Under the pieces are notes generated by a model. The model saw only the letters and a program-made list of their open reading frames with translations, was not told the DNA's origin and did not search any database. From positions 1 through 64,000 of the forward strand of contig JAIYCB010000004.1 of the NCBI GenBank assembly GCA_027488215.1: DNA of 64,000 nt. Reading direction: 5' to 3'. Position numbers and translations under genes: made by a program. The stretch is from Comamonadaceae bacterium. GTDB lineage: Bacteria > Pseudomonadota > Gammaproteobacteria > Burkholderiales > Burkholderiaceae_C. Positions 57,616 to 64,000 of this stretch are shown here, one piece after another (the first letter of the stretch is position 1; each line of letters starts with the position of its first letter).

Positions 57616-58950
57616 ATGCGCCACGACGCTCAACTGACCGACCACCAAGCTTGGCGAGCCAGCTTGCTGTGGTTCGCCGACCCGGACCAGCCGAAAGCCA
57701 GCCACGAAGCCGATGGCCTGCTGGTCACCGCCCGAGAAGCCGACGGCATCTTGCGCATCCAGGCGATAGGCTCTTACCGCGACCTCGCACCCCACTACCC
57801 CGACCTGCCCGTGACCCACTGGCCCGGCCTGTGCATCGCACCGGGCTTTGTCGATCTGCACATCCACTACCCGCAAACCGACGTGATCGGCTCACCCGCC
57901 GATGGCCTGCTGCCTTGGCTGGAGGACTACACCTTTCCACATGAGAAGCAGTTTTCAGAGCCCGCCTACGCGCAGGAAGTGACGAACTTCTTTCTGGACG
58001 AGTTGATGCGCCACGGCGTGACCACCGCTTTGTGCTTTGCCACAGCGCATCCCGAATCAGTCGATGTGTTCATGGCCGAAGCGCAAAAACGTCACCTGCG
58101 CATGGTCGCCGGCAAAGTCCTGCAAGACCGCCACAGCCCCGACGGCCTGCGCGACACGGATACCGGGTTGAGCCTGCGCCAGACCGAGGTCCTGATCCGC
58201 CGCTGGCACGGCGTGGACCGCCTGGGCTACGCGATCACACCACGCTTTGCGCCCACCAGCACACAGGCCCAGTTGTATGGCGCTGGCGAGATCGCGCAGC
58301 AGTTCCCCGACGTGTGGATTCAGTCACACGTGGCCGAAAACCTCGATGAAATCCGCTGGGTGCATGAACTGTTTCCCGAGGCGCGAAGTTATCTGGACGT
58401 GTACGACCGCGCAGGCCTCTTGCGCCAGCGCTCGGTCTATGCGCACTGCATCTACCTGGACGAAACCGACCGCCGCCGCATGGCCGAGGTCGGCGCGACC
58501 GCGGCCGTCAGCCCCACCAGCAACCTGTTTTTGGGCAGCGGCTTTTTTGACTACACCGCGTCTGACGCGGCAGGCCTGCGCTATGGTCTCGCCAGCGACG
58601 TGGGCGGCGGCACCAGCTTTAGCCCCTTTCACACCATGCACGCGGCTTACACCGTGGCGAGACAAAATGTGGGCCGCCCCGGCATCAGCTTGGCGCCCGA
58701 GCACCTGTGGTGGCAACACACCGCGGGCGCCGCCGGTGCGCTCGATCTGACTGGTAAAGTGGGCAACCTGCTGCCAGGCTGCGAAGCCGACTTTGTGGTG
58801 CTCAACCCCAAGGCCACGCCCTTGCTGGCCCGCCGCACCGCACAAACCGAAACCCTGGCCGAATGGCTCTTTGCCATGATCGTGCTGGGCGACGAACGGC
58901 TGATTGCGCGCACGGTGGTGCAGGGGCAGCCGGTGAACATCGACCAGTAG
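57616..58950 (+). CDS. guaD: guanine deaminase
   Basis: 444-residue amidohydrolase that converts guanine to xanthine. Signature PGFVDLHIHYPQTDVIGSPADGLLPWLEDYTFPHE near residues 85-120 contains the zinc HxH and is specific to guanine deaminases; later motifs are CFATAHPESVD, AVSPTSNLFLGSGFFD and LASDVGGGTSFS with the catalytic Asp. The Met of MRHDAQL is preferred to a GTG 33 bases upstream. It is divergent from the BMP-type ABC importer, giving uptake and first step of purine breakdown together. Confidence 0.92.
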   Translation: MRHDAQLTDHQAWRASLLWFADPDQPKASHEADGLLVTAREADGILRIQAIGSYRDLAPHYPDLPVTHWPGLCIAPGFVDLHIHYPQTDVIGSPADGLLPWLEDYTFPHEKQFSEPAYAQEVTNFFLDELMRHGVTTALCFATAHPESVDVFMAEAQKRHLRMVAGKVLQDRHSPDGLRDTDTGLSLRQTEVLIRRWHGVDRLGYAITPRFAPTSTQAQLYGAGEIAQQFPDVWIQSHVAENLDEIRWVHELFPEARSYLDVYDRAGLLRQRSVYAHCIYLDETDRRRMAEVGATAAVSPTSNLFLGSGFFDYTASDAAGLRYGLASDVGGGTSFSPFHTMHAAYTVARQNVGRPGISLAPEHLWWQHTAGAAGALDLTGKVGNLLPGCEADFVVLNPKATPLLARRTAQTETLAEWLFAMIVLGDERLIARTVVQGQPVNIDQ

Positions 58951-58996
58951 ACCGGTCGACCAAGAAAACCAAGACAAAGCTGACCGACAATTGGGC

Positions 58997-59233
58997 ATGA
59001 CCTCGCACGAAGAGCACCCCATCATCGACCCTTACCAAGCCCAGCGTGGTTCTGTGCGCCGGGGTATTGCGCAATTTCAGGAACGCCTGCAGGCCGCAGG
59101 CCACGACTTCCGGGAGCCTCCACCCGAGCCCACCTCGTGCTGCGGGCGAGGCTGCAACGGTTGCGTGTGGGAAAGCTACGACGCGGCGCTGATGTTTTGG
59201 TACGAGGATGCCGGGGCGCTGCTGGCGGATTAA
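58997..59233 (+). CDS. small Oxidored-like domain protein
   Basis: 78 residues. The C-terminal half DFREPPPEPTSCCGRGCNGCVWESYDAALMFW is the oxidoreductase-like (Oxidored-like, PF09791 type) Cys-rich motif, with CCxxxCxxC likely binding a metal or Fe-S cluster. Such short proteins are widespread in Proteobacteria and mitochondria, function unknown. The ATG follows guanine deaminase by 46 bases on the same strand. Confidence 0.8.
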   Translation: MTSHEEHPIIDPYQAQRGSVRRGIAQFQERLQAAGHDFREPPPEPTSCCGRGCNGCVWESYDAALMFWYEDAGALLAD

Positions 59234-59274
59234 ATCTGAAAACGCTGGTGGATTCGGTTTTTTTTGCCAGTCCA

Positions 59275-59616
59275 TCAAACCCCGGTTGACGGAGTTGAAG
59301 CGGCCAGAGCCGCCGCCATGTCCGCCCCCGAAGGCCGCACGAGTCGCCCCACTTCACGCCCATCGCGCAACAGCACCAAGGTGGGCCAAAGCTTGACGCG
59401 GTAGTGGCGACCCAGCGCACGGCCAGGACCGTCTTCGACTTTCCAGTGCTGCCAATGTGGCTGCGCAGCCAATGCCTGAACGATCAAGGGCTGTGCGGCG
59501 CGGCAGTGGCCGCACCATTCGGTACCAAATTCCAGCAGAGTCAGGCCTTGCCAAGCGTGCACATCGGCCAGGCTGGGGGCTTCGATGGCGCTCAAATAAG
59601 GTTTGAAAGTGCTCAT
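59275..59616 (-). CDS. thioredoxin-family protein
   Basis: 113-residue cytoplasmic thioredoxin-fold protein. The active site WCGHC lies in LLEFGTEWCGHCRAAQPLI (around residue 34) and the cis-Pro in VKLWPTLVLLRDG. CGHC is closer to PDI-like than to the CGPC of housekeeping thioredoxin. No signal peptide with the chosen Met. Its start overlaps the upstream LysR gene's stop by 4 bases, so it is probably co-transcribed with the regulator. Confidence 0.85.
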   Translation of the reverse strand: MSTFKPYLSAIEAPSLADVHAWQGLTLLEFGTEWCGHCRAAQPLIVQALAAQPHWQHWKVEDGPGRALGRHYRVKLWPTLVLLRDGREVGRLVRPSGADMAAALAASTPSTGV

Positions 59617-60542
59617 GGTGTGGGGGTGCTGAACAAATGGGCCACTCTGGCCCGCAGCCACTGCAGGCATGGGTCTTTGTCAAAGCGCTGGCTCCAGTGG
59701 ATGGACACGGTGAAATCGCACAAGGGCAAATCAGGCTCGATGATGGCCAGCGCCCCCGCCTGCGCAAAGCCTTGCGCAAAGTTGCGCGGCATGAGCACCG
59801 CCAAATCGCTGCTGCGCACGATGCCGGGCAGCGACAGGAAATGGCTCACGGTCAGACGCAGGCGGTGCTGCCAGTGCATCAACTCCAGAATGCGCAGCGT
59901 GTCGGCATGTGTGCGCACAGCGGCAAATTCCAGCTCGGCCAAAACTTCCAGCTCCACCTCTGGCGAGGGCTTGCGCGCTTGCAACCGGCTCCAGCGCTGG
60001 GCCACCGGATGGTCCTGGCGTATCAGCACCACATAGCGATCGCTCAGCAAGGGCTGGTGCAAGGTGTCACGCACCTCGGGCAAAAAACCAATGGCCAAAT
60101 CCAACTGACCGTTGTCCAGCGCCTGACCAATTTTGTCGTGCGGCAGCGGCATGGCTTCCAGACGCATACCCGGCGCGTGGCACTGAAGGGTTTGCATCAG
60201 TTCGGGCAAAAACCGCGCTTCGCCAATGTCGCTCAGGTGCACGCGCAACACCCGTGCTGAGCGCTGTGGGTCAAACACCTGAGAGGTGTTCAGCGCCTCT
60301 TCGATCGTAGCCAGCGCCAATTGCACCGCCTGCGCCAGCCGGTCGGCTCGCGGCGTGGGCCGCACGCCCGAGCCGCTGCGCTGAAAAAGGGCATCGCCCA
60401 ACATGGCCCGTAAACGTGCCAAACCCTGGCTGGCCGCCGGTTGCGACATGCCCAACTGCTGCGCGGCCAGGCTCACGCTGCGCGTGCGCCAGACCGCGTC
60501 AAACAAACGCAAGAGGTTCAGGTCCAAGTCTTTGATATTCAT
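59613..60542 (-). CDS. LysR-family transcriptional regulator
   Basis: 309 residues. Helix-turn-helix region LDLNLLRLFDAVWRTRSVSLAAQQLGMSQPAASQGLARLRAMLGDALFQRSGSGVRPTPRA places it in the NodD/PcaQ/LeuO-like group of LysR proteins, with effector domain VLRVHLSDIGEARFLPELMQTL from about residue 95. It is divergent from the enoyl-CoA hydratase / CoA-transferase operon, 169 bases away, which it probably regulates, and is coupled to the thioredoxin gene. Confidence 0.88.
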   Translation of the reverse strand: MNIKDLDLNLLRLFDAVWRTRSVSLAAQQLGMSQPAASQGLARLRAMLGDALFQRSGSGVRPTPRADRLAQAVQLALATIEEALNTSQVFDPQRSARVLRVHLSDIGEARFLPELMQTLQCHAPGMRLEAMPLPHDKIGQALDNGQLDLAIGFLPEVRDTLHQPLLSDRYVVLIRQDHPVAQRWSRLQARKPSPEVELEVLAELEFAAVRTHADTLRILELMHWQHRLRLTVSHFLSLPGIVRSSDLAVLMPRNFAQGFAQAGALAIIEPDLPLCDFTVSIHWSQRFDKDPCLQWLRARVAHLFSTPTP

Positions 60543-60711
60543 TCAATGCATACCGATCATTGTTGATATTTTGCACCGATAAATCACCCGTCTGGAGGTA
60601 GCGCTTTGGCGGGGTCGCCAATGCAAACTCTCTTGGACACCTGTCGCACGGGTAACCTTTGCGCATCCCGATGCGGCTCATACTGGAAAAACATTCCCTA
60701 GGAGTCTCCTC

Positions 60712-61509
60712 ATGAGCATTTTGAAAACCGCCAAAATGACGGCCCACAAAGACAAACATGTGGGCTGGATCACCTTCAACAACCCGGCCCGGCATAACGC
60801 CGTGTCGCTTGAGATGTGGCAGGGACTGGCAGACATTGCGAACGACTTTGCGCGCGATGACGACATCCGGGTGGTGGTGGTGCACGGGGCGGGCGGCAAG
60901 GCCTTTGTCTCGGGCGCTGACATTTCGGAATTTGCCGAACAACGCGACTCCGCCGAGGCCACCCAGCGCTACGACGCAGTCGCCCAACAAGGCATGCAGG
61001 CCCTGAAAAAACTCAACAAACCCACCTTGGCCATGATTCAGGGCTATTGCATTGGCGGTGGCGTGGCCGTGGCGCTGAACTGCGACATCCGGATTGCGGC
61101 AGACCATTCGCGTTTTGCCGTGCCTGCCGCGAAACTCGGGTTGGGCTATGAATTTGACGGTGTGCGCAAACTGGTCGATGTGGTGGGGCCTTCATTTGCG
61201 CAGGAAATTTTTTTTACAGCTCGGCAATTCACGGCACCCGAAGCCCTTGCCATGGGACTGATCAACCGCATGGTGCCTCAAGAAGAGTTGCTCGCCTACG
61301 TGACGCAATATGCCCACACCATCGCGGCCAACGCTCCCATGACCGTGGCCTCGATCAAAACCATCGTGGGAGAAATTGTCAAAGACGCGTCTTTGCGCAA
61401 TCTGGCTTTGTGCGACCAATTGGTGGCCCAGTGCTTCAACAGCGCCGACTTCACCGAAGGCCGTACCGCCTTCATGGAAAAGCGCAAACCGGTGTTCACT
61501 GGCCGCTGA
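60712..61509 (+). CDS. enoyl-CoA hydratase/isomerase family protein
   Basis: 265-residue crotonase-fold protein. Oxyanion-hole segments HNAVSLEMW and AFVSGADISEFAEQ, then IQGYCIGGGVAVALNCDIRIAADHSRFAVPAAKLGLGY with the family glycine-rich pattern; the usual second catalytic Glu position (after LGLGY) is occupied by EFDG, so hydratase or isomerase activity both remain possible. It heads a two-gene operon with a class III CoA-transferase, suggesting activation and hydration of a carboxylic acid. Confidence 0.87.
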   Translation: MSILKTAKMTAHKDKHVGWITFNNPARHNAVSLEMWQGLADIANDFARDDDIRVVVVHGAGGKAFVSGADISEFAEQRDSAEATQRYDAVAQQGMQALKKLNKPTLAMIQGYCIGGGVAVALNCDIRIAADHSRFAVPAAKLGLGYEFDGVRKLVDVVGPSFAQEIFFTARQFTAPEALAMGLINRMVPQEELLAYVTQYAHTIAANAPMTVASIKTIVGEIVKDASLRNLALCDQLVAQCFNSADFTEGRTAFMEKRKPVFTGR

Positions 61510-61540
61510 AACCTTCCTGCCGCTCCACGAAAGCCCCACC

Positions 61541-62764
61541 ATGAAACTCCCACTGTCTGGCCTTCGCGTCCTCGACTTGACCAATGTATTGGCTGGCCCT
61601 TATTGCGCCATGGTGTTGGGCGACATGGGGGCCGATGTCATCAAACTCGAAAACGCCGACAAAGGCGATACATCGCGCCAATTTGAGCCTCAGGTCAATG
61701 GCGAGTCGTATTGTTTTGCAGTGCTCAACCGCAACAAAAAAAGCATCGCCCTGAACCTGAAAGACCCAGCGGGCCTGAAGATCGCCCAACAGTTGGCCGC
61801 AAAGGCAGACATCGTGCTGGAGAACTTCCGGCCTGGTGTGGTCAAACGCATGGGGCTGGACTACGAGCGCATTCGCACGGACAACCCCGGGGTCATTTAC
61901 GCGTCCATGTCGGGCTTTGGCCAAACTGGCCCGTATGGCCAAAAAGGCGGATTTGACATCATTGCCCAAGGCATGTCCGGCATCATGATGATGACGGGTG
62001 AACCCGGCGGTCGGCCAGCCAAAGTGGGCATTGCCATGAACGACATTGCCAGTGGCGTCACGGCCCTGTCGGGGATTTTGGGCGCCCTGATTGGCAAACT
62101 GCGCTTTGGCGAAGGTCAATACTTGGAGACCTCGCTGCTGGAGGCAGGTCTGGCTTGGACGCCTTGGGAATTCGGCGCATTTTTTGGCTCTGGCGAAATC
62201 CCGACCGCCACAGGCACACGCCACAGACGCTCTGCCCCCTACCAAGCCTATCGCACACAAGACGGCTATGTGACCGTGGGTGCGGGCACCCAAAAAATGT
62301 GGGTTGCCTTTTGTGAAAAAGTCATCGCCCAACCCGACTGGCTGCAGCGCCCCGAATACCTCACTCAGGCGTTGCGGGTCAAAAACGTGGATGCCCTTGA
62401 ACGCGATATTGAATCGGTCACCACGCAACACACAACAGCCCACTGGGTGGAACTTCTCGATGCCGTGGGCATTCCGGGCGGTCCGGTTTTTGGTTACGAG
62501 CAAACCATGAAAGACCCGCATGTCTTGGCCCGAAAAATGGTGCACGACATCGATCACCCGATCATTGGGTCCATGAAGACCTTGGGCTTGCCCATCAAAT
62601 CCAGTGGTGCACTGGGCAGCATCCGCATGCCTGCGCCCTGGCTGGGCCAACACACGGCTTCGGTGCTGGCCCAACTGGGCTATTCAGCCCAAGACACCGA
62701 AGCTTTGTTCCAGCAAGGCGCAGTGTTCGATCAGTACCGCGACAAGGCACGACCCAACGCCTGA
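61541..62764 (+). CDS. class III CoA-transferase (CaiB/BaiF family)
   Basis: 407 residues. Typical motifs: LSGLRVLDLTNVLAGPYCAMVLGDMGADVIKLEN, LNRNKKSIALNLKD, DIVLENFRPGV, SMSGFGQTGPYG with the region of the catalytic Asp (KGGFDIIAQGMSG) and RRSAPYQAYRTQDGYV. Enzymes of this family transfer CoA from succinyl-CoA or similar to carboxylic acids. It follows the enoyl-CoA hydratase gene by 31 bases and is convergent with a Bug receptor gene, whose ligand could be its substrate acid. Confidence 0.9.
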   Translation: MKLPLSGLRVLDLTNVLAGPYCAMVLGDMGADVIKLENADKGDTSRQFEPQVNGESYCFAVLNRNKKSIALNLKDPAGLKIAQQLAAKADIVLENFRPGVVKRMGLDYERIRTDNPGVIYASMSGFGQTGPYGQKGGFDIIAQGMSGIMMMTGEPGGRPAKVGIAMNDIASGVTALSGILGALIGKLRFGEGQYLETSLLEAGLAWTPWEFGAFFGSGEIPTATGTRHRRSAPYQAYRTQDGYVTVGAGTQKMWVAFCEKVIAQPDWLQRPEYLTQALRVKNVDALERDIESVTTQHTTAHWVELLDAVGIPGGPVFGYEQTMKDPHVLARKMVHDIDHPIIGSMKTLGLPIKSSGALGSIRMPAPWLGQHTASVLAQLGYSAQDTEALFQQGAVFDQYRDKARPNA

Positions 62765-62799
62765 AGTCCCTGCACCAGCCCAAAACCTCGCTGGCGGCC

Positions 62800-63783
62800 T
62801 CAACTGTCCATGGTGATTTTGGCGCGGCGAATGACATCGCCCCATTTCACATTGTCCAGACGCATTTGCTCACTGATTTGCGACAGCGGCATGCGGCCCA
62901 CTTCTTCCACGCCTGTCTTGCGCAAAGCCTGAATCACCTCGGGGTCGTCCATCGTGGCGCGAAAAGCTGAGCGCAAGCGGTCCAGGGCTTCAGCAGGCAC
63001 ACCGGCGTTGGTCACAAAACAGTTCCAGGGTTTTTCATCAAAGCCCTCAAACCCTTGCTCGGCGATGGTGGGGACATCGGGCATGGCAGACGAACGTTTG
63101 CCAGACGACACGGCCAAAGCACGGAGGCGGCCTGTTTGGATGTGCGGCATGGCCGGCCCCAGAGTTGAAACAGCCAAATCTACCTGACCGCCCAACAAAT
63201 CGGCGATGTACTGAGCCGCCCCCTTGTAGGGCACATGGTTCATGGAGATGCCAGCTCGCTGCTTGAAGATTTCGGCAATCAAGTGATGCGGCGAACCCAC
63301 CCCCGCACTGGCGCAATTGAGTTTGTTAGCGTTGGCTTTGGCAAAGGCAATCAACTCTTGCAAATTGCGAACAGGCACAGAAGGGTGGGCCACCAGCACA
63401 AATGGCAATTCGCCCAAATGGACCAAGGGCGTGAAGGCTTTGAGCGGGTCATAAGACACTTTGCGCATGTTGGGCACGTAGGCAAAAGCCGTGCTGTCAA
63501 TCAAATGCACGGTGTACCCATCGGCGGGGGCTTTCGCGGCAGCATCTGCGCCGATCGTGGTGCTGGCACCGGGTTTGTAGTCCATCACGATGGGCTGCCC
63601 CAACAATTTCTCAGCCTTGCCCGCCACAATTCTGGCCCATTGATCGGCACCACCCCCTGCGGGATAAGGCACGATCATTTTGATTGGTTTTTCCGGAAAT
63701 GGCCCGGCCCAAGCGCGGCCCATCACACCCAGCGAAACGGCACCCAGGCCGGCCCATTGAATCCACTGTCGTCTGCTGCTCAT
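62800..63783 (-). CDS. Bug-family periplasmic substrate-binding receptor
   Basis: 327 residues; MSSRRQWIQWAGLG is a twin-arginine-like signal ending near AWAGP. Mature motifs PEKPIKMIVPYPAGGGADQWARIV, VMDYKPGASTTIGADAA, APADGYTVHLIDS and VSYDPLKAFTPLV are those of Bug/TctC receptors. AGGAG precedes the ATG. Convergent with the CoA-transferase gene; no tctAB nearby. The likely ligand is a carboxylate activated by that enzyme. Confidence 0.88.
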   Translation of the reverse strand: MSSRRQWIQWAGLGAVSLGVMGRAWAGPFPEKPIKMIVPYPAGGGADQWARIVAGKAEKLLGQPIVMDYKPGASTTIGADAAAKAPADGYTVHLIDSTAFAYVPNMRKVSYDPLKAFTPLVHLGELPFVLVAHPSVPVRNLQELIAFAKANANKLNCASAGVGSPHHLIAEIFKQRAGISMNHVPYKGAAQYIADLLGGQVDLAVSTLGPAMPHIQTGRLRALAVSSGKRSSAMPDVPTIAEQGFEGFDEKPWNCFVTNAGVPAEALDRLRSAFRATMDDPEVIQALRKTGVEEVGRMPLSQISEQMRLDNVKWGDVIRRAKITMDS

Positions 63784-63972
63784 GTCTCGACTCCTGTTGG
63801 TTGGGGGGATGGCGCATGGTGGCGTCTTGAAGCGGGGTCTGCTGTAACCAAGATGACTGACCAAGACTCATATTTTTAATGCATGAACGTTATTCTTTTC
63901 ATTGAATAAACTTATAAGTAAGATGGCTGGGCCCCACCCCTAAAGCGGGCGCAACAACGCAAGGAGCGTGCT

Positions 63973-64000
63973 TTGGAAGTTTCATTTCACGAAGAAATCA
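63973..64000 (+). CDS. possible 5' end of a gene cut by the right edge
   Basis: A TTG six bases after a perfect AAGGAG opens a frame (first residues MEVSFHEEI) that runs off the window. The upstream 190 bases are AT-rich, with CTTATAAG and a TTGAATAAAC-like promoter region, and divergent from the Bug gene. Nine codons are not enough to identify a product, and the alternative start codons in other frames cannot be excluded. Confidence 0.3.

Overview
The window looks like the chromosome of a freshwater-type betaproteobacterium of the Burkholderiales, most likely the family Comamonadaceae (Limnohabitans- or Rhodoferax-like). This rests on dense same-strand operons with 4-base ATGA overlaps, four Bug-type periplasmic receptors with no transporter membrane partners nearby, a DUF1841 gene, a TamA/TamB pair and a Sox system with SoxCD. 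Genus assignment is inference; no rRNA gene is present. There is no CRISPR array, prophage or transposase gene.

Layout. (1) 0-3.7 kb: a branched-chain amino-acid type ABC operon (livHMGF, minus strand) running into a gene cut by the left edge; divergent from it is an AtuA-like gene split into two coupled ORFs. (2) 5.6-11.2 kb: a small catabolic operon (SDR, Bug receptor, EthD-like protein, amidohydrolase) with a divergent LysR regulator, then a PcaF-type thiolase. (3) 11.3-11.6 kb: two long hairpins with an identical 26-nt loop in opposite orientation but unrelated self-complementary stems; this is the most unusual structure in the window. (4) 11.6-21.4 kb: DUF1841, a diheme cytochrome c, a perfect FNR/Anr box, then MoxR ATPase - acetyltransferase - VWA protein - TamA - TamB in one strand, ending at tRNA-Arg(CCT).

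(5) 21.8-39.1 kb: a sulfur-oxidation island. soxCDYZAXB and a SoxH-like hydrolase run on the minus strand, with terminator-like hairpins after soxYZ and after soxAX. Around them are small c-type cytochromes, two regulators (MerR, Rrf2), two periplasmic thioredoxin-like proteins, a TsuA/YedE-type thiosulfate permease, flavocytochrome c sulfide dehydrogenase (fccAB), a DsrE-family protein and an ArsR-family sulfur-sensing regulator. A second, internally deleted copy of that regulator sits directly upstream of soxC, beneath an intact palindrome. Together the genes predict periplasmic oxidation of thiosulfate and sulfide to sulfate, with electrons going to cytochromes c.

(6) 39.4-51.3 kb: acetate/succinate CoA-transferase, dCTP deaminase, a GntR-Bug-MmgE/PrpD operon with a perfect 16-bp operator, a BMP-family nucleoside receptor beside a decayed adenosine deaminase, and a Bug/carboxymuconolactone decarboxylase pair facing a dehydrogenase/GlcG/malonyl-CoA decarboxylase group. 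(7) 51.3-59.0 kb: a BenE-type permease, then a complete BMP-type purine/nucleoside ABC transporter divergent from guanine deaminase. (8) 59-64 kb: an Oxidored-like small protein, thioredoxin, LysR, enoyl-CoA hydratase, class III CoA-transferase, a fourth Bug receptor and the possible start of one more gene at the right edge.
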